64,000 nt of DNA from Erythrobasidium yunnanense (lineage: Eukaryota; Basidiomycota; Cystobasidiomycetes; Erythrobasidiales; Erythrobasidiaceae): positions 1,178,001-1,242,000 of the forward strand of contig BCJC01000004.1 in NCBI GenBank assembly GCA_001600175.1, in the 5' to 3' direction. Every line of letters begins with the position of its first letter. The first letter of the stretch is position 1. The notes below the pieces were generated by a model, which saw only the letters and a list, made by a program, of their open reading frames with translations, had not been told where the DNA came from and searched no databases. This document shows, in pieces, positions 23,617-33,803 of this stretch. Made by a program: the position numbers and the translations under genes.

Positions 23617-26514
23617 ATGAACGTCCTTCGTCGCGGACTAGGCGGTAGCAGCAATAACAGCAACAATAACGACAAGAATGCTGCACTCCCGACGCTCACG
23701 CTCGATCCAAGCGGGCAGCCGCATGACAAGCTCTTCGGGCTCGAGAATGTGGGCTGGCTCTGCCTCTCCTGCAGAGTGATATACTGACAATATACTTCTT
23801 TGTGTTGATAGTTCGGGAACACCTGGTGAGCGAAAGATGCTGGACTGCTGGCCTTTCCGGGCATAATGATGCTGACTTAGACTTGGTTCGCACAGCTACT
23901 GCAACTCCATACTACAAGCTCTATACTTCTGCAAACCCTTTCGGGAGCTACTAGAAAGCTCAACCTTCGATACTGACGATGGAGGCCGTGGGCCGGATGC
24001 GCCTCCGTCACCGCTTCAATTGTCGCAAGCACTCTCGACCAACGCTGGAAGACCTCTCAACGATAGAAGTATCACTTCTGCAAGCTCGCTTTCTCGGCCC
24101 AACCTTCTCCCTCGAAAGACTGCGACTGCGAGTCCGGTGTCACCTCTTCCAGCTACTACGCCGCCTACGCCATTCAAGGAGTCTCCTAAAGAGAAGGACA
24201 ACAAAGATAAAGGTAGCACCAAAAAGAACCCACTTACCCGAGGTCTTTCCACCTCGACTGGCCGGTCATCGCTTGTCAATGCTTTCAGTAGCAGGAAGAC
24301 TCAGACCAGTACAAATGTACCCACCATATCATCCAGCTCTTCCTCTAGACCTGGGACAGCCGTAAGCGACATGAGCGATCCCTCAGCGCCCGGAGCTAGC
24401 GTCGAGAGCATACCAGGTCAACAGCAGGGATCATCAGGCTCGTCTACCAAGGACGGCATGAATACTTCTGCAAACACAACAAGCGGCACTGGAGCTCCCG
24501 TTACCAATGTTACGCTACCTCAAGCTTCCCAATCACCCGCGGCGCAATCGAAGCCGACTACCTCACTGCCTCTCAATCTAAACACAAAGCCCGATCCCGA
24601 CGCAAGTCTCTTCACGACCTTACGAGACCTGTTCTCGATCATCACGCATCAGCCTAAACATTCCGGCGTGGTAGCGCCTCAAGCGTTCATCACGCAGCTG
24701 AAGCTCGAGAATGAAGTATTTAGAAGTACAATGCATCAAGATGCACACGAGTTCTTCAACTACTTGATGAACGAGATCTCGGAAGATGTCGCAAAGCGGG
24801 AAGCCAAAATGGGCAAGAAGCGGCGTGAGTTTAGAATGCTAAGCTGCAATGGTATCAGCTGATGAATGAAAACCTTATAGGCTCACGCACCTCACTCACG
24901 TCCGATTCGGTGCAGTCTATCGAACCCGACTTCCCTCTTCATCCCGGTCAACACCACTCCTGGATCCAAGACTTGTTCTCTGGGATCTTGACCAACGAGA
25001 CGCGCTGTCTCACTTGCGAAACAATAACATCGCGAGACGAGACTTTCTTGGATCTCAGTATAGATATCGAGCAGAACACTAGCGTTACTTCCTGCTTGAG
25101 ACAATTTTCGGCATCGGAAATGCTGCAGCAACGGAACAAATATCATTGCGAACGGTGCTGTAGCTTGCAGGAAGCTGAGAAGCGGTAGGCTGCCTTCTAT
25201 CGTAACTTTCCCACAAAGCTAATGCACCCTTCTTACGACAGAATGAAGATCAAGAAGCTTCCGAACATCTTGGCTCTGCATCTCAAGCGCTTCAAATATC
25301 AAGAAGATGTTCAGCGCTTCATGAAGCTTGGCTACAGAGTCGTCTTCCCGCTGGAACTACGGCTGTTCAACACCGTAGACGATGCACCCAACCCTGACCG
25401 GATGTACAGACTATGGGCGATCGTGATACACATCGGAGCAGGTCTACATCACGGCCACTACGTCGCTATCGTCAAGAGTGGCGAAAGATGGCTTCTCTTC
25501 GATGATGATACAGTCACTCCCGTTGATGAGGGAGATCTTCATAAGTACTATGGCGATACACCGGGATACGGGTCTGGATACGTTCTCTTCTATCAAGCTG
25601 TAGACCTCGATGTGGAAGCGATTGGACCCATAAGCAGGCGGACTCGAGCTAGGACGGAATCTGCAGTCTCATCGCAAGACCTGCCAAAGAGCCCTCTGCG
25701 AGAGCGGTCAAGAGAGCGTTCTGTCAGAGAACACAGTATCCCATCAACGAATACTACAGCACAGTCATCACCAGTCAAGGAGAAGGTATCTTTACCGCCG
25801 CGGGCACCTATGGCCACGAGCAGCCTTACACCTGCTTTCGAGAAGCAGAATCCGTTCGCAACTCCCGTAACTACGCCTAAAGCGGAGATCACTTCGTCTG
25901 GATTAGCTTTGCAGCTCGAGCAGCATGCTGTTTCTCCTCCCCCTCTACCTACGCCTCGCGAACAGAACAGTGGGTCCAGTCCTGCGAAGGAGAACTACAC
26001 AAATGGCTCCGCTCTGCCAGCACAAACAGCAGTACGCCGCCCTTCGCAGAGCCAGCCGCCGTCTAGGCAGGAATCTCCTGTCCGTTCTCTCTCGATTTCG
26101 GGTAAAGCAGGGCAGGGCGCTCTACCTCAGAGGCAGACATCTGTTCAGCCTCACTTCTTTGCGGATCAACCTACCGAGAGCGCGAGAAGTCGGTCTGTGA
26201 CCGCTCCTCCAGTGCAGCAGGCACCTCTGAACGGCGGGTCTGCTCAAGTTTGCACGGCTACTCAGCCGGTATCTGCTTTCGCCTCTCCACCTGATCTTCC
26301 GGCATTGGAAGCAGTACAGCGCCAACGTCCGACATCGTATGCTGCTCCTCCGAGTGTCCCGCCAAAGCCTTTCTCTCCGCCACTTCCTACCCTGTCGCAG
26401 TCTACCAATGCGCGACCTATGTCTATGGCACAAGCTACTCCATCTCCTCCCGTCACGAAAGAGAAGGAGAAGGAGAAGGGCAAGTGGTGGAAGTTGGGCA
26501 AGGGTAAGTCGTGA
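23617..26514 (+). CDS. Ubiquitin-specific protease of the Ubp9/Ubp13 (USP12/46) type
   Basis: Cysteine protease that removes ubiquitin from proteins. The ATG at 23617 begins [12 protein letters not shown]. The Cys box [20 protein letters not shown] is spread over three exons: exon 1 ends with GLEN, a 14-nt exon (23812-23825) encodes FGNTC minus its last base, and the next exon begins by completing the catalytic cysteine codon. A Ser-rich insertion follows (about 24000-24600), then [34 protein letters not shown] with zinc-ribbon cysteines, [20 protein letters not shown] and the His box [15 protein letters not shown] followed by [10 protein letters not shown] disordered Pro/Ser-rich tail of about 300 residues ends [10 protein letters not shown], stop at 26514. 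In yeast and animals this subgroup works with WD40 activators (UAF1-like). None is in the window. Confidence 0.92.
23812..23825 (+). other. 14-nt microexon with the catalytic cysteine
   Basis: Flanked by gatag before and gtgagc after, the 14 nt TTCGGGAACACCTG encode F-G-N-T and the first two bases of the Cys codon; the third base comes from the exon starting at 23896. Frame and family motif (GNTCY) require it. Confidence 0.85.
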
Positions 26515-26741
26515 AAGTATATTCCTGCTTGATCTTTCGCATGTATATAGTGTGTAGCATGTCCATACTCCATCTAATTCTCGTCAATACGCGTAGAATA
26601 AAGTACTTCTGGCCTTCTTCGCGTGCCTGGATTGATCGATGACGTGGTTCGCTCGTCTTCGCGTCTTTCATGCTTCAAGTTTGCTTCGTCTCTTTGTTCT
26701 GCTCCAACCAGAACTCCCTACTCTGACTAAATACTTACGAG

Positions 26742-28469
26742 ATGGCTGCAAACACTCAACACGCTGCTAGCACTGCTACAAACCTAAACAACCCTTTCCT
26801 GAACCCAGATGAGAAGGTCGTCCTCGTCAGCGACACCACAGCCCCAGCTGGTGCAGGAGCCGGTGGTCTAGCAGATCCTCTGCGAGTTGACAGTACAAGA
26901 ATTGCTGGAACTGGCAACGACCAGGCTATCTCGTCTGCTGGACTCGGTGGAGCCGGCTCGAGCTCATCCGCTACTTCTGGCCTCTCAAACCCGCTCGAGA
27001 ACACTCACAGAGTTACAGGAGAGCACGCTCAGCACGCTGGTGCACTGGCTCCCAGCGAGAGCACCGTCGCTCCTGCTCAAGTTCCTGTGAGTTCGGACCG
27101 CCTACGTGGTCGATCAAGCCCAGAACACTGACGTTATGGCGTACCAAACATGATTTCAGGAAGGAACTGGACATGTACGTTATCGTTGTATATGTGTACA
27201 CACTTCTTATGGCTGACTTTACTGCCTTTCAGGTCACCAACATCCTCACCGGCATTGCAGGAGCTGTCCTCTCTGCACCAGCTGCAGCTCTCGAAGCTAT
27301 CTCACCCAAAGCTGCAGGAAAGACCAGCGATGGCGTAGCTCTCATCTCCTCCAAGTTGCCCGCCGTCTCGCTTGAGGATGTTGCAAACACGACCCGAGGA
27401 GCTGCTGCTTCGGCTTACAATGCTGTCCCAGAAGGCACAGCTGCCACGCTTCAGTCATACACTGGCGCAGCAGTCGCCAAAGCCCAAGAAGTTCTCCCTC
27501 CTGCTCTCGGTGGAAGCGCTGTAAGTTGGCGAATCTTGTAATTCGCTAGCGAAAAATACTGATTTCTCTTATGCTTAGGCCAAGGGCAACACCGGTGAAG
27601 GCGACCTAGCCAAGTCTCCTACCCAGCTTGCTTCAGAATGTAAGGCGATTATCTTGTCTCTGGCTTCAGCAGCTGATAGTTTGCCCTGAACAGATGGCAA
27701 CGCAGCTTCAGCAAGCATTTCCAACGCAGCTGCCTCTGCTTCTGCATGTAAGTCTCGACCGATAGTTGTTTGGCGCCACTCGCAGCTAACCAAGATACTT
27801 GTAGACATCCAACAGACTCTCGGCCTCGCTCAGCAGAAGGCATCCGATGCCGCAACTGTAGCTTCGCAGAAGGCTTCCGAGGCTGCCAACATCACCTCGC
27901 AGAAGGCTTCTGAAGCCACGACCGCCGCTTCGCAGACCGCTACCGACCTGAGCAACAAGGCTTCTGCCACCGCCAGCCAGGCCGCCGAGTCCACACGCCA
28001 GACTGCCAATCAGGCCGCCGAGGCTACCCGACAGACAGCAAACCAAGCTGCTGAGTCGACTCGACAGACCGCCGAATCTACCCGTCAGGCCGCCGCCGAC
28101 TACACCGAGTCTGCCAAGCAGACCGCCAACCAGGCTGCCGAGTCTACTCGCCAGACTGCTGCCGACTACTCTGCCTCCGCTCAGCAGACTGCCAACCAAG
28201 CCGCCGACTCAGCCCGTCAGTCTACTACTTCCTCCTCTACATCAGGCTCTACAGACCCACAGCTGTACGGTGCCATGCCAAGCGGCACCAGCGGAACTCA
28301 CGTCAGCAACGTCAGAAGCGAGCCAGCCTTCTCCACCACCTCCTCATCGCAGCCAGCTACCCTTCACTCCGCCAACCCTGTCATGACTGCTACTCAGACT
28401 CACACTGGCCAGCCAGGCACTTACGAGTACACTGAGGACCAGCTCAAGAACAGCCGAACTGCTCTTTAA
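26742..28469 (+). CDS. LEA-like 11-mer repeat protein
   Basis: Probable intrinsically flexible stress protein resembling group 3 LEA proteins, which form amphipathic helices on drying. The ATG at 26742 opens an Asn/Thr/Ala-rich segment; short exons then encode NILTGIAGAVLSAPAAALEA and EGTAATLQSYTGAAVAKAQE, and two mini-exons encode YGNAASASISNAAASASA-like repeats. The long last exon (from about 27806) carries at least twelve 11-residue repeats of the type TRQTANQAAES, with SQKASEAA variants at the start, then a Ser/Thr-rich tail ending KNSRTAL. Stop at 28467-28469. Low-complexity coding leaves the opposite strand open too, but splice sites and an ATG support this strand. Function is inferred from repeat pattern only; perilipin- or apolipoprotein-like lipid surface binding is an alternative. 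Confidence 0.72.
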
Positions 28470-29009
28470 ACGGTTCGTTCACAGTACGCTTTCTTTACGA
28501 TAAGCAATGAAATGAAGGCCTAGTATTTGCAGAACGTCGTTGTGGTGTAGCAATATATTCTAGTTGCAGTCTCGAAGAACGATAAAATGGATTACACGCT
28601 TCCAGAGTTCCTTTTTATGAAAGTCTCGAGTCCTCACTACCTTCTTCGGCATCAAGACACCCAATGACTTTTTGCTGTCACTCCCTTACAGTAAGCAGAT
28701 CCTGGCACAGCTTCTTTGCGACGAATGGCCAAGACCGGCAGCGACAAGCTGCTAGCTCGCTTGGATCGGTCTCGTTGAGAGAAGCCGAGCGCGTACCAGC
28801 AGCACAGAACACTAGGACAGAGATCGAGAGGCCGTTTGCAGCGTTCCCGCTCAAGGCGTATCTGACCTAAAAGCACTGCTCATCTGGCACCTTCAAATGA
28901 ATAACTTGGACTCACCTTTTACTGCCTGCCTTTCGGCCACTCTGCGCTACTCTTCTGCTGTCCTGATATTGTCTGCCGTTCAGTAACCCTCAGGAAGGTC
29001 TTCAATGGT
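28470..29009. other. Convergent intergenic region
   Basis: 3' flank of the LEA-like gene and of the next minus-strand gene. A canonical intron-like segment (GTGAGT...TTTTAG, about 28867-28915 on the minus strand) suggests that the minus-strand transcript may carry further 3' exons here. No independent gene supported. Confidence 0.4.
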
Positions 29010-32000
29010 TCAACGACCGAAAGGGAGCATCCTACCCTGCTTATCCAGGAGCTCCAGACCTTGTCGCCTCGATTGGAGGTGATCTGGTTCGTCTTGCCAT
29101 TCCGACTCACTTGAAACAGCCTCTTCTCCAACCTCATCCTCTGACTCTGAACCGTATCCAGAGTCGAGCAGCGGCTGCGACGATTTTTCGGTATCGTCAT
29201 AGCCTTCAATAGGCGCCGTAGCCTGCGTCGGTGTAGCTGCTGGACATCCACCTTCTGCTTCGTCATATTTCTGTTCTTCTTCTCGTTCTTGTTGACAAGG
29301 ATCGAGGATGACCTCATGCACGCGAGTACAAAAGACGCACGTCTGCCCAGCCATGACCTTCAAACAGAAAAGCATCTGGCATTGCTTTTGGGCATCCACG
29401 GTCGCTGCTTTGACGACATTCTTGCGGTTAGTGGCCAAACACAACACTCCTCCATCCATAGCATCCATAGTAGCAATTAGGTGTCGCAAGATGCGGAAAT
29501 TAACTGGCGAGCGACCGGCAGGAGACTCGAAGGTGCGCCAGACTGCTCTGAGTTGTTATTGCTCAGCTCAAGTGGCTGATACTATTGCTACGTTCTTTAT
29601 GCGCGTAGCCAGCTTTTCTGTCTTGGTAGTCTGGTCATCGGCTCGTCGCTCGATCCTCAGGAGCTTTGGTTGCCTGCTGATCGACTGCACGCTTGGTCGC
29701 TTCGACGAGACGGTCTCCAACCCAGAGGTTCTGGCAGCTACGATGTCGCCAAGCTTCTTGATCATCGATATGTCGGGCGGGACGACAGCAAGGTTCTGGA
29801 TGCGCCGCTGAAGAATGCTCATTGCCTTCTCCTCGTGCTTGCCAGCCAGGGTGTTGAACGTCTTCATGACTGGAGTCTCCAGCTTCTCGAAAGGAGAGGC
29901 AGAAGAACGGGGGTAGGTCTGATACATTAGATCGAGCACCCCAATCTGAGTGATAGAACATAATACATCAATCAAGGACATCAGTGCATACCAGAGAGAG
30001 AGGCTTACATTCGGGTCATTGAATCCCATTTCGCGTAGCCGTTGAATCGTGTAGCTGCGATTCTGGTCGAATGGTCGTCTTCAACTGGAGCTCCTCGACA
30101 TATCTCGTGTCGCAAGCAGTGACTGCGAGATTGATTGCGGATCCGTCGAGTCAGAGTCGTCAGATGGCCAGCGAAAGTCTGCATTGGAAAAGCATCAAGA
30201 TCAGTACCATCCTCACGAAACGAAGGCTCACCTGAGCTCGAGTCTGAGACTCATCCGACAGCTCCTTGACACCCCTCTCTGCCGCTTCTGCATCTTCGTC
30301 AAGCCTATCCAGCACCGCGTCGACGACTGCCCGTAGGTCTTCCTTGGTGACAAATGTGCCATGACAGGCTACAAGCTTCTTTCGCAGGAATTTAACCTCC
30401 GCTTGTAACTGTTGGCGCTCTTCTGTGAGTAGCCGGCTGTCCTCCTTGACCTGCTTGATGAGCTGACAAATAGTACAATCAGCTTGTGTCGATCTTCACA
30501 AATACAAGACGAACCTCTTGCATCTCGACACGATTCTGCTCCGCTACTGCCTGGTGACATACGTCTCTTTTAGCCAACGGTCACCCCGACGACAAGACGG
30601 AAAGAAGACTTACTGCATCGGCAACCCGCTTTACTTCGAGCCCGTGAGTCATCTTGGCAAGGTGGAGACGCTGGGCGTGGCACATCAGGCCGAGAAGGTC
30701 GTTCTGGTATGGCACTTGACGGAGTAGTCCGAGTTGTTGAAGAAACACCTGCGTGTGCGAACCGTCCTGGCAGGTTTGCAATCCTCTGTCGTGTCAGATG
30801 ATTACCGACACGATCTTTCCAAGCTGTTCTACAATGGTCTGCGCTGGGATGGATGCGCCTGTAGCTCGAGCCATGCAATCTTGAGGGGCTTTTCCACGCT
30901 GAAACGTTAGCGCTTGCTATTGTCAGAGGATTACTGCACTCACTTCGATCCACGCCTTGAGCGCTTGTCTGTCCTTACGATAAGCCGGCGCCTCGACTGC
31001 AACCAGGCTCAGAGCGTCCAGTCGATAAGCAGCTCGGTCAAGCTCTTGCCCAGACTGCACGGCGAGGGCACGACTGTCTTCCATCTTCCATTCAGGCTCC
31101 TCCCTCCAGAAGTACAAGCTGAACTAGCAGCGTTGCTCTGGTCTTGAACAAGGCTTTTGCCAGAGCCAGCGTGCGGGCATCACTCAGCCGAATGAACCGG
31201 GACAGGTCCTCACTAACAGCGTCGCAGTGCCTGGAGAGCGACCTGAAGACAGCACAGGTATGTTACGAAAGCTTGCCCACAACAAAGACAAGGTGGTGAA
31301 AGCGTGTGCGCAGCGCAGCGATGCCTTGCGCATGGTCTGGGAAGGGCGGTCTGAGGGAGTTGGTCTCAATGTGCGCTTGCAGCTGGGCAGTAAGGATTTG
31401 CAGTCGCGCTTGTCGTGCAAGCTGAAATCCGGGTAAAAGCATCCTGAATAGCGGACGCCCGATTGAAGACAATCTCTTGTTCTCGCCCGACCCAGGACGC
31501 TTCAGGATAGCGAAGGCCTGCGATGTTAGACCCTCGATGCTGCTGGAATTGGGACACTGGCTCATGAGGATGGATAGATGAGATTTGGCCGGTCCTAGAA
31601 GTCCGTCGAGCTGGTCGAGAACGTCGCGAGTGCAGGGGAGGCCTTGACCTGAGTGCCTCTCGTGCGGCTGCCGGCATGTTCCGCAATTCTCCCTTGCACA
31701 GATCATATGCATATTTGCAATGGAGTTCTGCAGTTCTGTCGTCGGCTTCGTGACTAATAGCATTGGCTCGCCAGAAGCCGCTTGATCATGCGAGTCAAGA
31801 GGATAGGCGCAGTCCACCCTCGCTTGGCGAAGTCGATCTGAATGTTCTGAGGAAGTCTGTCGGAGTCTTCTTGCTGGCCATGGACTGCTATATCGCCTCT
31901 GAAGTAGAAAATTATGCAGTTGGTTACTGAAAGCTAGGAAGGTGAAAGCGCCAGCGTGAGTCATCCTGAGCTGCACTTCTGCCATAAGTTGCTGGAGGGT

Positions 32001-32196
32001 ATAAATCTTGCACCTCAAGGGCTTTGGAAATGTCAGGAGATAGGTCAAGATCGATGATCGTGCAGTTGAGGCTCGACATCCTGCGGGTCGCTTCTGCTCT
32101 TTGATGTGAAGGGTAAGGGTCCCCTTGGAAGCCAGAATTTCGTTCGGTCGAAGAGCGTCGATGCTCATTGATGGTTGTTAGAGCATTAACCTGCAT
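29010..32196 (-). CDS. Uncharacterised coiled-coil protein with Cys-rich motif
   Basis: A minus-strand gene of about nine exons; I do not recognise it. From the ATG at 32196 (alternative 32079, MSSLNCTIIDLDLSPD) it reads into a long exon with a compact Cys/His cluster (CARENCGTCRQPHERH), possibly metal-binding, then LDGLLGPAKSHLSILMSQC. Clear joins follow: VVGKL-SEDLSRFIRLSDART, AWIE-RGKAPQDCMARATGAS, LGKIVS-DGSHTQVFLQQLG, then a coiled coil around 30,350-30,560 (LIKQVKEDSRLLTEERQQL). The exon at about 30,000-30,240 was hard to resolve: the frame entering it and the frame leaving it (REMGFNDPN-IGVLDLMY) do not join cleanly, so this could be two genes. The last exon encodes a second Cys-containing segment (CLKVMAGQTCVFCTRVHE) and an acidic tail, stop at 29010. 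No signal peptide. Confidence 0.5.
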
Positions 32197-32599
32197 GTGC
32201 CATGTAAATCTTAGCACAGTCAGCCAAGCCTACGTCTCGACTGAGGTCTAAGAACTTACTTGGCTTGAGGTCAAGAATGTCCCGACAGATGTCTAACACA
32301 TAAGTTCAAAACCTATCAGCTGATTGCCGATTGGGTCTCAGGTGATAAAGAAGAAGTGGTTTCAGCGAAGTAAGAGATGCAGAATCAGAAGTAAAAGGAT
32401 GGAGGGAGATAAAATGTATATTAGTGATGAAAGCAGAAGCAAGCTGCAAAGCGCAGAAAGCTCCCCCTTTTATAGTCGTGTATTCCGACTTCCAACTTCC
32501 GCTGTCATGGAAGTGGAAGACTTCAAGATTCCGCGGAAGTTACTGAACAATGTGACGGAGTGAAAGACGGCTGAACTGGTCAATTCAGAGATCTTGACG

Positions 32600-33618
32600 T
32601 CATTTGTGTGAGGGTATCTTCCAGTCTTGGCCATATTTGAAGCAGCCTGTGCCCAAACATTGAACACACGCAAACAAGTCCTCCACCACTTACCGGAACC
32701 GTTGGACTGTCCGGATGCGTTGTATCGCGCGATATCGTCCAGACACTCTTCATACTCCCTGAGTACTCTAATCGCTTCGCGCCGAGCGGTTTCCTCATCG
32801 TCCAGGGCGTTTGACTTTCGTCGGTTCTGGACAACTCCAAAACCATCGGGATCAGCAGCATGTCGGTTCGCAGATGATGTAGAGCCATTGAGTGCATTCA
32901 TTCGGTCCGTGATGCGCTTGTATTCTGCTCGGCGTTGTGCAGCCACCTTGTTCCGTCGCTTGTAATGAGTCTCGACTTTCTCAAGGACGGTGCGGCCCGT
33001 AGCGAACGCTGCTGCGGCCATATAGCCATATTGTCCAATCTTCGCTGATCTGCTCTGATTAGGCTTGCAGTCATCTTCGCGAGTGTCCCGTGCTACTGTA
33101 CCGGAGCTTTTATCGTCTCGAACGGAAGAGCCTGCCCCTGCAGGATCTGTGCTTCGCTTTGCCTGGACGCTTGGTTGGGCAGAGGGCGGTGGTGTTGGAG
33201 TTACTGTTATCTGCTGCACTCTGACAGCATCAAGACTCGCTCGGCGACCATCACGCCCATAACGTCCACTGTCGTATGCTGAGGGTGTGCGCCAAGCACC
33301 GGGTTGCTGGCCTGCACTGCACCATCTACCGCCTAGCAATTCGATGAGGGGTCAGCAACGCCCAAGTCGAGCAGTACTATGACTTACGTGTAACGCCAAT
33401 GCTGTTAGCTGCGCCTCTAGGGCGACTTACTACTTTGTGAGACGAGACAAGGTCAAATCAGCTTACTGCTGAAGGATAGCAGCATACGCGGGCAGATAAG
33501 ACGTACCTCCTGTATTGGTTGATGATTGTTGATTGCTAAGCGGAGTACGTGCCGCACAAGTAGTAGCGCCGATGCCTGCCAGGGCTGCTGTTGCTGCTGT
33601 TGCGTATGCGATTTTCAT
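32600..33618 (-). CDS. Uncharacterised protein with N-terminal signal-like segment
   Basis: The ATG at 33618 begins MKIAYATAATAALAGIGATT, a short hydrophobic leader that looks like a signal peptide. Exon 1 ends after AYAAILQ; a 14-nt microexon (CATTGGCGTTACAC) and the next exon join in frame as QHIGVTRGRWCSAGQQPG. The main exon is Arg/Ser-rich with a basic helical part (VETHYKRRNKVAAQRRAEYK) and TARREAIRVLREYEECLDD. A 47-nt canonical intron (GTAAGT...CACAG) then leads to a short end at 32600; if it is retained, the frame runs on to 32470. No known domain. A secreted or vesicular protein is possible, but the many RR pairs could also make this a membrane or mitochondrial protein. Divergent from TTI1, with 185 bp between. 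Confidence 0.42.
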
Positions 33619-33803
33619 GGCTTGATTGAATACAGAGACAAGCCTGTCCACACAAGCTCCCAAGCTTTATAGCTCGTGCGAGGCCATTGTCATATATCGT
33701 GAAAGGTCGGCTGGCTGCGACATAAGGGATCTTGATGGTTGTCATCCGGGCCATTCAAAGAGCTTGGATCAGAGGGAACATGGATCAGACTACGTAGATT
33801 GTG

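Noticed and set aside
27786-28199. Gly/Ser/Leu-rich open frame antisense to the LEA-like repeats
   Set aside because: It mirrors the 11-mer repeat coding on the other strand, has no splice support of its own, and its composition is explained by the repeat.
31227-31436. Plus-strand frames within the coiled-coil gene region
   Set aside because: Short, without ATG context or splice sites; the minus strand gives a longer coherent protein.
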